Origin: Bacteroidales bacterium
Lineage (GTDB): Bacteria > Bacteroidota > Bacteroidia > Bacteroidales > UBA3824
Assembly: GCA_017541145.1 (NCBI GenBank)
Contig: JAFXZT010000154.1
Span: 30,885 to 94,884 of the forward strand
Length of the DNA stretch: 64,000 nucleotides
Direction of reading: 5' to 3'
Shown: positions 52,585 through 62,095 of the stretch, piece by piece
How positions within the stretch are numbered: the first letter of the stretch is position 1
Layout of the letters: each line of letters starts with the position of its first letter
Notes under the pieces: generated by a model
Told to the model about the DNA's origin: nothing
Seen by the model: only the letters and a program-made list of their open reading frames with translations
Database searches by the model: none
Program-made: the position numbers and the translations under genes

Positions 52585-55500
52585 CTATTCTACTTTTACC
52601 TTTTGAGATTTTGAAACCGATCTGAATTCCGGAGCGTACATACATTCTATTGATGCAATTCCGTTGGTGAAATAACCTTTGTGAACTGCAATCAACGGAT
52701 ATTCAAATACATAAGTTCCGCGTTTCAAATAGTCGAGGAAAAATTCTTCAGAGGCATCTTTGGTGGATTCGTAGTAACACAAACCGTCTTGATATTTGCA
52801 ACTTGAAAGAGTGTTGAGCGGTTCAAATCCGGAAGAATGATGGTCTTTCAAGAAAACATATTCCAAATCTCTGTCGGTGGTGATTACAAATCTTACTTTG
52901 ATTTTGTTGCCTTGGTGAATTGCGGTTTTGGGTGTAATTTCTTTCAAAATTTCTTCTCCTAAACCGTTTTTAGTAATCAAGTAAAGTTTTTTGTCAATTG
53001 AAATTCCGTTTTTACTTGCCTTTACGTTGTCAAATTCATCAAGATATTGCAAGTAAGTAGCTCCGTAAGCAATATGATTGTTCGGGTTAACTAATTCAAT
53101 ATTAGCTTTTTCCTTTGTAATTTCAGTAGGAGAGTAGCTCCTCTTGATATAACCCGTACCGATAGAAGCGTCGTCTTGATTAAGAATTTTGCCGCCGATT
53201 TTTATTTGCACGGTTTTTTCTTTAGTTGACATCTTTTCGCCTGTCATCAGTAATGCATAAACAGCTTCGGAAGTTGCTTTTGTTGATTTCCAATTGTTTG
53301 TCTGTTTGTGTTTTATGAGCCAGATTTTCAATTCTTCAACTTCCTTGGTGCAACCGTTTTCCGCAAAACATTCAATTATCATGGCTTGAGTTTCTATCGG
53401 AGAATTCCACCAATTGTAGCCGTTTAGATTTTTGGAATAATACATCCCAAATTCATCCGAATATTGTGCATTGTTAATGAATGATCGTAAAATATCGTTT
53501 GTAACTGATTGTTTGTCAATTCGTTTAAAAGCAGTTGCAAGTATTGCCTGACCGAGCATTGAATATTCAGTCCAATGTTTTTCCAACTTTTCAACCATAA
53601 AATTGTAAGCTTCTTTGGTTGAGTTCGGTATTGAATTTTCTAAGAAGAAACTGCGGGCGTAGATGTATTCGATGTCGCTGTAACTTGGAATGTATTTTTC
53701 CAATTCCTCTTTGGTTAATTTCTTTTTCAAGAGTTTGTAATGGTCTTCCATTTCCTTGTCACAGAACGAGATAGCAAGTTTTGTCATTTTTTTGACTTCA
53801 TCTTGGTTATCCAACGCGCCCAGTTTTATGAGTTTTCCGAAACCGGCCAAGATGTGTTGTGTGATATACGCATTTTCGTGCATGCCTTTAAACCATGGCC
53901 AACCGCCGTTGGAAAACTGACCGTCTTTCAACTTTTTGATAAATTCTTTGTTGCTGACTTTGATTTCTTCCGCATTGAAAAGATGCGCAATTTCCTTCAT
54001 TTGAGAAGTTTCGTTTTTTGCATCCAAAAGCCAAGGCGTTTCGTTGAGCATTATGCTTTTCAGCTCCTGATTTTTTTCCAATGCCGATTCAAAATCTTTT
54101 TCCGTCATCTGAGAATATGTTTTCTCAAAATCCGGATTCGATTGTATAATCTTCTGAGCCAATAAGTTAGCGTAAAGTTTTGAAAATGTTTGCTCGTAAC
54201 ATTCATATTGATTTTGTCTTAAATACGGCAAACTCATGAATGCCATCCAAGCCGGATTTGAAGTAAATTCAAATACAAAATTTTGATTTTGTTGAGTTTT
54301 GCTCGGTTTCAAAATCGAATTGATTGTATATTTTTTAGTTTGATTTGCTCTTACATAAAGTGACTGAGCCTCAGTAACTAATGTTCTTGTTGTAAGAACC
54401 GGAACAAATTTTTGATATCCGTCGGAATGATTGCCTGAAATTCCTATTACTCTGATAATCACCGGTTCAGGACGTTTTGGAACTGTGATATTGAATTCCG
54501 CAAGCGAAGTTTTTGACGCTTGGGTTTCAAAATTCAATTTGGAATTTTCCACGATGTAATCTTTTACAGGTTTTTCTGTAACAGCATCCAAAATTTCGAT
54601 TTTAACATTTCCTGCAATATTTTCGTCTGTTAAATTGTTGATTTTTACAGGGATAGTTATTTGGTCTCCTTCCATGAAAAATCTTGGCAAGTTTGGTTCT
54701 ACAGAGAAATTCTTTTGTGTAACCAAATGATTGTCAGTAAATTTTACTTTCATATCTTTGGTGTGAGCCATTCCCATAAAATGCCATTTTGTAAGTGACT
54801 CAGGTACAGTAAATTCAATTGAAATTGCGCCTTCAGAATCCGTTACCAAATGCGGATAGAAAAATGCGGTTTCAGCAAAATTCTTTCTAATTTGAATTTC
54901 TTCTTCCGGTTCTGTTCCGGTTTCGATATCTTCTGATGCTTCAGCGATGTCATCGCTTCGTAACATCGGTACTGCTTCGTCACATATTTCCATTTTCTTG
55001 TTAACAGCGCATGATTCTTTAGCCGCGTAGCCAAACATTATTGAACGTCCGGTCATGTACATGTCTCTTGTAAAACTGTTTAATGTGTGACCAAACCAAT
55101 TGATTGCAAGTTTGTATGTCGGTTCTGAAATATAACGATTGTCGCTGCTAATCAATGTATTAGAACTTGACGTGTTGAATCCGTCAGTTAAATATCCTCC
55201 GCAATACGAATTCGATTTTACAACGTCGAGATACCATGAATGATTCAAAATTGCGTCCATCGATTCGTCGTACATCGCTGCCAAAAATTCGGCATTAATC
55301 GGTTTCAACTTGTTGTCAAGAATTTTTATTCTGATTTTTTCGCTTTCGCCGGGCAGCAGTTTGTCGCGGAAAGTTTCGTATTTGATATCAATATTTCTTT
55401 CCGGATCCGATACGCCGATATAAAGTGTTTTTGTTGTAAAAGTATTGTTTTTTACAAAGAACAATCTCATTGACAAGCCGCCGACATCTTCCTTTGTAAC

Positions 55501-58500
55501 AGGGATTTCTATGATTTGAGAATTGCTGTTGAGTTTCAAAACTTTTTCGCCGCTTGCATGTTCCGAACCTCTGAAAATCTCGTAGAAACACATCACATCT
55601 TTGTAAGAAGTTCCAACCGTAATTTTTGCTTTCTCGTCCGGTGCGAAAGATTTTTCTGTACCGGATGTCCAAATTGAGCGATTGAAATCCGCCTTTTTAC
55701 ATTCTTGCGAAATGAGTGTAAATCGTTTTTCTTTCGTAATTTTGTTACCGTCAGAATCCTTGGAAGTCAACACGATAGCGTAATTTCCATCTTCGCAAGT
55801 TTCAAGAAATGTTAAATCAATTTTGGTTTTTCCGTCGGAATTTACTGTCGATGTTTTTACAATTTTTTCTTCTTTCAAATCGTAAATATCATCGTTATTT
55901 TGCGGAGTATCAAAGTTTTTCAGTTTTTTTACAGTAACATCTATTTGTGCGTCAAGATGTTTGCCGGAAGCATTTTGTGAAGTAATTTCTACATCTTTAA
56001 ATTCGTCTTTGCCTTTGAAACAGATGTCGTCTTTTACTTTTATATCCAAATACATCCCAACGTAACCCACTGTTACATACTCAGTTGTACTGCGAGTTTC
56101 GCCGTTGATATCCGTTACATCGATTTTGGCTTTGTAAGTAAAAGTCAACAAATTGTTTTTCGGCAAAGTGATATCCGGTTTTGCTTTGAACTGAATTTCA
56201 AAATTTCCGTCGTCATCGGTTGTAGTTTCGCTTGTTTCGATTTGTTTTTCGTTCATTACGTAATTGAATGTCCACCAACCGTTGAATTTCGCAATTCTTG
56301 TAACTTCGTATTTTACTTTTGCATTTTGCAAATTTACGCCGGAATAAGTTTTGGCATTGCCGTTTATTTTGATAATATCGTTTACTTTTATCTCATTTTC
56401 AGGACTTTGCGCTGTAACTTCAAATGTTGGAAGTTTGTATTCTTCCACTTGAAAATCCTGCGTGTAACGGTTGTTGCAATAAAAACTGTAGTTTCCTAAA
56501 ACTACGGATTTTCCGATTTCAAATTTATCGCTTCCCGATCCGAATTCGTTCAGTTTAATATTTGTTTTGTAAATTTCTTCTCCGTTAAGGTCTTTTACTG
56601 AGATATTTACGTTTTTGTCGGCTGAAACATTTACTTCTTTACCGTTTTTTGTAAACGACAAAACTTTGAAATAAACCGTTTGTCCCGGACGATAGAGAGC
56701 TCTGTCGGTGAACACTTTTATAATTGTTTCGGTTTGGGGAGCTCTGCGTTGCGGAATTTGATTCATACGGACATTGGTGAAGATGTCGTTGTTTTTTACA
56801 ACGTTGAATTCCAATGCGTAACCGTCGTATTCAATTTCTTTTTTCGTGAAAATGCAGTTACCGTTTTTGTCTGACATCTTGCTTGCTAACGGAAATTTTG
56901 TCCAACCGCTGTTTTTGTATTTTTCGCCAAATACTGTAACTTTTGCATTTTCTATCGGATGACCTGTTGTGCGGTTTACTACTTTTATTGTTGCAGTAGA
57001 ATCAGTTTCGTTTGTTGAACTAATCGGCACTAAATCAGTAACTTGTACTAAAGTGTATTCAATACATCCGGCGTTGAAATTTTTGTCGGTAGAAATCAAA
57101 ATCGCATAAAATCCAATCGGCTGTTTCGGGATGTTGTATTCTGTGGTATCTTCCTTATACTCAGGATTTTTCGTTACTGACATCTCGTAGTTAACCGGTT
57201 TGATCATTTCGGATTTTAATTTCTCAAGCATTTTGTTGTGTTTTGCATACGGTTTTTCGTAAAAGCTTTGAGAAATTTTTCCGATTCTTAAATATATTTT
57301 GTCAACGTTACGATGATTAATTTTTAGTTTAATATCTTCCGTTGAAGCAAATTGCTCATTTTCCGAAGTGCTGATTTTCGGATTTTGGATGTTGATAATC
57401 AGGTTCTTAGCATTTTCTACGCAATGAGAATCTTTGTTTTCTTTAATTATTTCGTTTGCCTTTTTATAGGCTTCTACATATTCTTGGGTTTCGTTGTAGT
57501 AATAACTTGCGATTCTCCAGCTAATATTTGCGCTGTAATTATCTGATTTATATTTGTTTTCAAGATTTTTCAATGAGTTTACATACAGCAAACCTTTTTC
57601 TTCGTCAGTTGATTGTTCGTAATAATGTTGTAAACGTTTTATATCGTTGAAAATCAAATACTTTTTGTCGGAATCGTTTTTATGAAAATTCAACAAATTT
57701 TGATAAATACGCATTTCCTGATATTTATCTGAGTTGGCGTACTTTGTATTATCAAAAGTCAAAGCCGAAAACTTTTCTAAATCTGCCAAAAGTTCCGGAT
57801 TGCTTTCGTTGAATTCGTCATCAAAAACTTCGTATCTTGAAGTTTCTTTTCTGAAATAATTATCAATCAGACGGTTGCAAAGAAAATCATAAAGTGTCGG
57901 TTCTAAATTTTTATTGAAGTCACCTTTTATAATATCCTTGTAAGTTTCGGTTTTTACGTTTTTAATCCCTTCGTTTTCAATAGAAAGGAAGAAATATTTG
58001 CGGGCAGTTTTCAGTAACCGTTTTGTAGAAAAAGTTTTGAGATCTGTTGTATCTTCTTCAACCTCAGAGCGTTTCCTGATTGTGTAATATTCGGCTTGAA
58101 GATAATTTAAATAAATTTCACCCAAAATTGAATTCATCACTGCACGGTCGGTTTCCGGAAATTCCGGCAAAAGTTTTTCAACTTCTTTCATCTCGTTGAA
58201 AAATCCGTCGTCGTTCAATTGGTTTTCGTAGTCAAGGCTATAAAAATATGTTTTTATAACTTGCGGAAAGTTTTTGTCTTTGATAGCGTTTTGTCTTATT
58301 TCCTTTACTTTTTTGAGTGCATCGTTTTTCAGATTCTTCTTTTCCAGTTCATTTACCTGTTTCCAAGCCGAATCGTAAGAAAAATCTTCCGGATTGTCGG
58401 GATTTTTCGGATTTTCTTTCTTAAAAATATCAAATATTCCCATATTAGTTTGAGTTTTGGCGTAACCGTTTATTACTAAAAAGAGAATAAAAGTTACAAT

Positions 58501-58527
58501 TGTTAGTATAAAATGCTTTTTTTTCAT
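52585..58527 (-). CDS. bacterial alpha-2-macroglobulin family protein with thioester motif
   Basis: 1980 residues. A signal peptide without lipobox (...LFLVINGYA) is followed by a helical region (about 50-390), then macroglobulin domains. MG2 opens with TDRALYRPGQTVYFKV (about 606). The region ESLTKWHFMGMAHT (about 1249) is the usual start of the A2M core, and QYECYEQTFSKLYANLLA (about 1440) carries the thioester motif CxEQ. The thioester-containing helical domain extends to about 1760. Bacterial A2M proteins trap proteases by thioester chemistry and are thought to guard the periplasm. No penicillin-binding protein 1C gene, a frequent partner elsewhere, is adjacent; the neighbours are corA and surE. 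Confidence 0.88.
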   Translation of the reverse strand: MKKKHFILTIVTFILFLVINGYAKTQTNMGIFDIFKKENPKNPDNPEDFSYDSAWKQVNELEKKNLKNDALKKVKEIRQNAIKDKNFPQVIKTYFYSLDYENQLNDDGFFNEMKEVEKLLPEFPETDRAVMNSILGEIYLNYLQAEYYTIRKRSEVEEDTTDLKTFSTKRLLKTARKYFFLSIENEGIKNVKTETYKDIIKGDFNKNLEPTLYDFLCNRLIDNYFRKETSRYEVFDDEFNESNPELLADLEKFSALTFDNTKYANSDKYQEMRIYQNLLNFHKNDSDKKYLIFNDIKRLQHYYEQSTDEEKGLLYVNSLKNLENKYKSDNYSANISWRIASYYYNETQEYVEAYKKANEIIKENKDSHCVENAKNLIINIQNPKISTSENEQFASTEDIKLKINHRNVDKIYLRIGKISQSFYEKPYAKHNKMLEKLKSEMIKPVNYEMSVTKNPEYKEDTTEYNIPKQPIGFYAILISTDKNFNAGCIEYTLVQVTDLVPISSTNETDSTATIKVVNRTTGHPIENAKVTVFGEKYKNSGWTKFPLASKMSDKNGNCIFTKKEIEYDGYALEFNVVKNNDIFTNVRMNQIPQRRAPQTETIIKVFTDRALYRPGQTVYFKVLSFTKNGKEVNVSADKNVNISVKDLNGEEIYKTNIKLNEFGSGSDKFEIGKSVVLGNYSFYCNNRYTQDFQVEEYKLPTFEVTAQSPENEIKVNDIIKINGNAKTYSGVNLQNAKVKYEVTRIAKFNGWWTFNYVMNEKQIETSETTTDDDGNFEIQFKAKPDITLPKNNLLTFTYKAKIDVTDINGETRSTTEYVTVGYVGMYLDIKVKDDICFKGKDEFKDVEITSQNASGKHLDAQIDVTVKKLKNFDTPQNNDDIYDLKEEKIVKTSTVNSDGKTKIDLTFLETCEDGNYAIVLTSKDSDGNKITKEKRFTLISQECKKADFNRSIWTSGTEKSFAPDEKAKITVGTSYKDVMCFYEIFRGSEHASGEKVLKLNSNSQIIEIPVTKEDVGGLSMRLFFVKNNTFTTKTLYIGVSDPERNIDIKYETFRDKLLPGESEKIRIKILDNKLKPINAEFLAAMYDESMDAILNHSWYLDVVKSNSYCGGYLTDGFNTSSSNTLISSDNRYISEPTYKLAINWFGHTLNSFTRDMYMTGRSIMFGYAAKESCAVNKKMEICDEAVPMLRSDDIAEASEDIETGTEPEEEIQIRKNFAETAFFYPHLVTDSEGAISIEFTVPESLTKWHFMGMAHTKDMKVKFTDNHLVTQKNFSVEPNLPRFFMEGDQITIPVKINNLTDENIAGNVKIEILDAVTEKPVKDYIVENSKLNFETQASKTSLAEFNITVPKRPEPVIIRVIGISGNHSDGYQKFVPVLTTRTLVTEAQSLYVRANQTKKYTINSILKPSKTQQNQNFVFEFTSNPAWMAFMSLPYLRQNQYECYEQTFSKLYANLLAQKIIQSNPDFEKTYSQMTEKDFESALEKNQELKSIMLNETPWLLDAKNETSQMKEIAHLFNAEEIKVSNKEFIKKLKDGQFSNGGWPWFKGMHENAYITQHILAGFGKLIKLGALDNQDEVKKMTKLAISFCDKEMEDHYKLLKKKLTKEELEKYIPSYSDIEYIYARSFFLENSIPNSTKEAYNFMVEKLEKHWTEYSMLGQAILATAFKRIDKQSVTNDILRSFINNAQYSDEFGMYYSKNLNGYNWWNSPIETQAMIIECFAENGCTKEVEELKIWLIKHKQTNNWKSTKATSEAVYALLMTGEKMSTKEKTVQIKIGGKILNQDDASIGTGYIKRSYSPTEITKEKANIELVNPNNHIAYGATYLQYLDEFDNVKASKNGISIDKKLYLITKNGLGEEILKEITPKTAIHQGNKIKVRFVITTDRDLEYVFLKDHHSSGFEPLNTLSSCKYQDGLCYYESTKDASEEFFLDYLKRGTYVFEYPLIAVHKGYFTNGIASIECMYAPEFRSVSKSQKVKVE

Positions 58528-58558
58528 GGTATTTTAGTTTGTTTTGATAAATTTTTCT

Positions 58559-58566
58559 CAAATTTA
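58559..58566 (-). promoter_or_regulatory. -7 promoter box for the A2M gene
   Basis: CAAATTTA on the plus strand reads TAAATTTG on the minus strand, 31 bases before the ATG at 58527. Confidence 0.65.
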
Positions 58567-58610
58567 ATAATCTTTTTTCAATTACTCTCAAAACTTTTGT
58601 TAATTTTGTA

Positions 58611-58618
58611 AAAACCAA
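58611..58618 (+). promoter_or_regulatory. -7 promoter box for surE
   Basis: TAATTTTG, 15 bases before the ATG at 58634, a short but plausible spacing. Confidence 0.65.
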
Positions 58619-58633
58619 CATTTTTTAATAATT

Positions 58634-59425
58634 ATGGCAAATATTTCTTCAAAACCATTGATTTTAATTACCAATGATGACGGTATTTTTGCTAAAGGTA
58701 TAAAAGAATTAGTAAAAGCAGTCAAAGATTTGGGAGACATAGTTGTGGTAGCGCCTGATAAGGCTCAAAGTGGTAAAAGTCATGCAGTTACATTGGATTT
58801 GCCGCTTTGGTATCGTCCCGGAAAAGTTGACGATGATACCCGCGCTTTTAAATGTACCGGCACGCCGACCGATTGTGTGAAAATCGCGCTTTTCAAAATT
58901 CTTGAACGTAAGCCGGATATTATTTTGAGTGGTATCAATCATGGCAGCAACTCAAGTATCAATCTGCTCTATTCCGGAACTATGGGTGCGGCGATGGAAG
59001 GTGCTATGCATAATATTCCTTCTATCGGATTTTCGCTTTTGAATTTTGCGCCTGATTCTGATTTTACTACGGCGGGTCGATATGCCAGAATTATTACTCA
59101 GGAAGTATTGAAAAACAATAAGAAACCAAATCTTTGTTTGAATGTAAATATACCTTACGAAGATCCTGAAAATCTGAAAGGTATACGCGTAACTCGCCAA
59201 AGTGCCGGCGAATGGACTGAATTTTTTGAAGAATTGTATCATCCTTCTAATCATCGTCCATATTATTGGCTTTCAGGTGATTACACAAATTTTGAACCCA
59301 ATTCGGAAGATACTGATGAATGGGCTTTGGCAAACGGATTTGTGTCTGTTCAACCGGTAAAATGTGATTTTACTGATTATGATACTCTTGAAAGTTTAAA
59401 AGGTTGGAATTATATGGGTATGTAA
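58634..59425 (+). CDS. surE: 5'-nucleotidase SurE
   Basis: 263 residues. The metal site NDDGIFAKGI (residues 14-23), VVAPDKAQSGKSHAVTL, CTGTPTDCVKIAL and SGINHGSNSSINLLYSGTMGAAMEGA are the family signatures. SurE dephosphorylates nucleoside 5'- and 3'-monophosphates and has been linked to stationary-phase survival. It is a single cistron; its stop codon lies within the stem of a terminator shared with the convergent gene. Confidence 0.95.
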   Translation: MANISSKPLILITNDDGIFAKGIKELVKAVKDLGDIVVVAPDKAQSGKSHAVTLDLPLWYRPGKVDDDTRAFKCTGTPTDCVKIALFKILERKPDIILSGINHGSNSSINLLYSGTMGAAMEGAMHNIPSIGFSLLNFAPDSDFTTAGRYARIITQEVLKNNKKPNLCLNVNIPYEDPENLKGIRVTRQSAGEWTEFFEELYHPSNHRPYYWLSGDYTNFEPNSEDTDEWALANGFVSVQPVKCDFTDYDTLESLKGWNYMGM

Positions 59426-59441
59426 TATTTTTTTTACATAC
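59418..59441. terminator. compact terminator overlapping both convergent stop codons
   Basis: GTATGTAA (59418-59425) pairs perfectly with TTACATAC (59434-59441) with an A/T loop containing a T run. The left arm contains the surE stop TAA; the right arm contains the stop of the minus-strand gene (TTA on the plus strand, 59434-59436). Confidence 0.65.
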
Positions 59442-60123
59442 TGAACGATTTAATCATATCTTCCAACTTGCGTTTATCAATAGGTTTGCAACCCGATGGC
59501 ACTTCAAAAGTTTCGTCGGGAATACTTTCTTTGATTACTTCTTTGGCACACATCGACATATAGATGTCGCTCATTATAACTTCAAATTTCAGTAAAACAC
59601 CGTCTATTTTTTTAAATGGATTGCTGGTGTTTGGATTTTTGATTTTGATATCGTTGGTGTACCAAAGAGTAAAATCATGTTTTGTATTGCCTATTATCGC
59701 GTGTGCAATAGCGTTTTTGCAGTGGTAACCGCAAATTGTAGTAGTATCTTTTGTATATTCGTACTGGATGTCCTTGATTTGGCTGAATCCAAAAATAGGT
59801 TCGCTTGTGTCGGATTCCATGATATATGTATTAAACACGATATCAACCAATGAATATATTTTATTCTGTTTGATATTTGTTATGTACTTTACGTGAAATA
59901 TATTTCCTTCGATATCCATTACAGTATTATTGCCTTTGAAACTGATTTTCATTTCATCGGGCATCATCGAAACTAAGCTGCTACTATTGCGGTCAGAAGG
60001 GTATTCAATATTATAAATAATTGTACCTTCGCTTATTGATCCGCCATTTGCAGATTCTTTGCAACTGTTTATTAAGATTAACAATAAGATAATCAATGAA
60101 TTAGCTAAAGTTGTTTTATTCAT
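59434..60123 (-). CDS. lipoprotein with a DUF4412/GLPGLI-like pattern
   Basis: 229 residues. The lipobox LINSC gives Cys21. The mature part is beta-rich: GTIIYNIEYP, DEMKISFKGNNTVMDIEG, YITNIKQNKIYSLVDI, TTICGYHCKNAIAHAI and FTLWYTNDIKI. The order of strands and the ICGY-CKNA motif resemble the DUF4412 and GLPGLI families of exported Bacteroidetes proteins. The match is by eye and tentative. Function unknown. Confidence 0.6.
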   Translation of the reverse strand: MNKTTLANSLIILLLILINSCKESANGGSISEGTIIYNIEYPSDRNSSSLVSMMPDEMKISFKGNNTVMDIEGNIFHVKYITNIKQNKIYSLVDIVFNTYIMESDTSEPIFGFSQIKDIQYEYTKDTTTICGYHCKNAIAHAIIGNTKHDFTLWYTNDIKIKNPNTSNPFKKIDGVLLKFEVIMSDIYMSMCAKEVIKESIPDETFEVPSGCKPIDKRKLEDMIKSFSM

Positions 60124-60175
60124 TGGAGTTCAGATTTAAAATTAGTTTAGGTTTTGTTATACAAAATATGCGCCA

Positions 60176-60183
60176 CAAATTTA
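60176..60183 (-). promoter_or_regulatory. -7 promoter box for the DUF4412-like lipoprotein gene
   Basis: CAAATTTA on the plus strand reads TAAATTTG on the minus strand, 52 bases before the ATG at 60123. Confidence 0.5.
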
Positions 60184-60288
60184 TTAAAATTATCATGGTT
60201 TAAAAAAAATATATTGCTGTTTTGTTGAAATTTTATTAATTTTTTTGCGTTTAATTTGTATAACACTATTATAAAATAACTGATTTAT

Positions 60289-61080
60289 ATGAAAAAGATT
60301 TTCAGCTTAGTAATTTTTCTGCTTACAAGTATTGCAGCTTTTAGTCAAGTGACACAAGGGGAAATACTTGAAAAATATAAAGTTAACACTGCTTTTGAGC
60401 CGGGTGAAGAACTTGTTTATGACTTGAAATATGGTTTTGTAAAGGCCGGAGAATTCAAGATAAAAGTTTACCTTGTTCCTGTAGGTTATGATTATTTGTT
60501 TCATGTTGTTGCAAAATGTTATACTACAGGTTTGGCTTCCAAATTAGCAAGAATTTATGATGTTTATGAAAGTTATTTTGACCTTAATACTGGTTTGCCG
60601 ATGAAAGCAGTAAGAAATGTTACAGAAAATAATTATAAACGTTATAATGAGGATTTGTTTTTTCAGGATTCGTCTGTGGTTTACAGTATGAAAAGCGGTC
60701 GCCACAAATTACCGAAAAATACTCTTGATATTATTTCAGCTTTTTATTATGCTCGTAGGTTTATTTTTGACCAAAAGTATGAAAAAAATGAGTATATGAA
60801 TCTTACAACTTGGTTTGACGAAGACCTTTATAATATTCAATTGAAATACAAAACTACAGAAAAGGTGAAATCCGATTTTGGAAAATTTGAATGTTTGAAG
60901 TTTGTTCCGGTTTTGGACGATAAGTCGGTATTCAAAAAAGAAGACGACATGGAAGCTTGGTTTACAAACGACGGTAATTATGTACCGATGAAAATCAGAC
61001 TTAATCTTCCGTTGGGTTCTGTACGATGTGAGTTGAAAAGTTATAAGAATCTCAAAAATAAAGATGGTTTTCTCAAGTAA
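60289..61080 (+). CDS. secreted DUF3108 protein
   Basis: 263 residues with a signal peptide (MKKIFSLVIFLLTSIAAFSQ). The mature protein follows DUF3108: FEPGEELVYDLKYGFVKAGEFKI at the start, YDVYESYFDLNTGLPMKAVRNVTENN in the middle and AWFTNDGNYVPMKIRLNLPLGSVRCELKSY at the end. It has a beta-sandwich fold in the periplasm; function is unknown. It is monocistronic, and no sure -7 box was found (TTAATTTG at one mismatch lies upstream). Confidence 0.85.
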   Translation: MKKIFSLVIFLLTSIAAFSQVTQGEILEKYKVNTAFEPGEELVYDLKYGFVKAGEFKIKVYLVPVGYDYLFHVVAKCYTTGLASKLARIYDVYESYFDLNTGLPMKAVRNVTENNYKRYNEDLFFQDSSVVYSMKSGRHKLPKNTLDIISAFYYARRFIFDQKYEKNEYMNLTTWFDEDLYNIQLKYKTTEKVKSDFGKFECLKFVPVLDDKSVFKKEDDMEAWFTNDGNYVPMKIRLNLPLGSVRCELKSYKNLKNKDGFLK

Positions 61081-61174
61081 TTGAATAACTGTATTTAAGA
61101 CTATTTTTCGCTACAGAAAATAATCTTGTCAAAAAAAAATGGTCTAAATATTGTTTTGTTCAAAATAAAAACTG

Positions 61175-61182
61175 TATCTTTG
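61175..61182 (+). promoter_or_regulatory. -7 promoter box for the 61.2 kb kinase locus
   Basis: TATCTTTG, 23 bases before the ATG at 61206 and 33 before the ATG at 61216. Either start fits. Confidence 0.65.
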
Positions 61183-61205
61183 CAATCAAAGATTATATTT
61201 ATATA

Positions 61206-61949
61206 ATGTTTCATTATGGAAGACAAATTGTCAACTATTTTCTTGAGAAATGGTCAAAGAGCTCTGGACTACATCCAGAGTATATCACAAGAGTTCAGGC
61301 AGATAGCCATCGACGCGATATTCGAGTGTTTGAGATTGGGTTATCCTCTCAACGATATGGAAATAACATCGAAAGCACGCGAAATGCTTCGTACCAAGAT
61401 GGTTTACGCTTAATTGACATCGCTAAAGAGAATAATTTATTTATACAAAAAACTGATTGGGACAAGTTTGGTGACCGCAAACGTCTGCCGTCGGGTGAAA
61501 GTATTGTATACCTAAGTGCCGATGGTAAAACGATTACAAAAATTAGAAATCCTTTTGCTAAGGCTTCTATTAAAAACTTGAATTCCAAAGACTTGATATT
61601 TGAACATCTGGTTCATAATATCTTGTTTCCTAATACTCAATATACTTTTATCGGTATCTCTGAAGATATCGACGGTGTGAGAATTATATACACTCAGCCG
61701 TATATTTCCATGAAATTTGTTCCGCCTTCTCAAAAACAAATTGACAGGTATATTATAAAAGGTCTCGGTCTGAAAAAGCAAAATTCATATTTTTACGGTA
61801 ATGATTATATTTCGATTACCGATGTTTCTGCCGATTCTGACAATGTACTTGTTGATACCAACGGTCAGCTTTTTTTTATTGATCCAATTATCCGTTTCAA
61901 CAAACCGGCTTTGGAAGTAATTGCCTATTATGAGCAATTTTTGAAATAA
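61206..61949 (+). CDS. polyvalent-protein kinase domain (phage/mobile-element type)
   Basis: 247 residues as an open frame. The C-terminal two-thirds match the kinase fold found in 'polyvalent' proteins of phages and conjugative elements: LIDIAKENNLFI, GESIVYLSADGKTITKI (about 97), EHLVHNILFPNTQYTFIG, IIYTQPYISM and NVLVDTNGQLFFIDP (about 211). This fold phosphorylates unknown targets. The first 70 residues (61206-61412) are doubtful: they lie over a better-looking ORF in another frame and are rich in Trp, His and Arg. The true N-terminus may begin near 61400, or the gene may need a frameshift from the small ORF. No other phage gene is in the window. Confidence 0.65.
   Translation: MFHYGRQIVNYFLEKWSKSSGLHPEYITRVQADSHRRDIRVFEIGLSSQRYGNNIESTRNASYQDGLRLIDIAKENNLFIQKTDWDKFGDRKRLPSGESIVYLSADGKTITKIRNPFAKASIKNLNSKDLIFEHLVHNILFPNTQYTFIGISEDIDGVRIIYTQPYISMKFVPPSQKQIDRYIIKGLGLKKQNSYFYGNDYISITDVSADSDNVLVDTNGQLFFIDPIIRFNKPALEVIAYYEQFLK
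61216..61413 (+). CDS. small ORF overlapping the kinase start
   Basis: 65 residues (MEDKLSTIFLRNGQRALDYI...). Composition and codon use look protein-like, with many codons ending in C or G, unlike the A/T-ending habit of the neighbours. It sits one frame off the kinase ORF and ends 2 bases before the part of that ORF that matches kinases (61416 onward). It may be a separate protein or the true N-terminal part of the kinase gene, joined by a frameshift. No family recognised. Confidence 0.45.
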   Translation: MEDKLSTIFLRNGQRALDYIQSISQEFRQIAIDAIFECLRLGYPLNDMEITSKAREMLRTKMVYA

Positions 61950-61994
61950 TTTTCCCCCTTTAACATCTTTTTTTTGCAAAGTGTTTTGCCTTTT

Positions 61995-62042
61995 AAAAAA
62001 AAGATTTGACGGGTTATTTTTTATGATAACTCGCCAAATCTT
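61995..62042 (-). terminator. terminator of the OmpA operon
   Basis: AAGATTTG (62001-62008) pairs with CAAATCTT (62035-62042), and inside it GGGTTAT with ATAACTC through a wobble. The A run at 61995-62000 is the T run on the minus strand. Confidence 0.75.
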
Positions 62043-62095
62043 AAAAAGAGAAATACTGAGCCAGAGATGTTCTACTCCAATGCTCGTTTAGTAGC

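Noticed and set aside
61262..61280. Inverted repeat CTCTGGA/TCCAGAG
   Set aside because: Seven-base stem inside a coding region without a T run or duplicate copy in the window; no sign that it marks a mobile element end.
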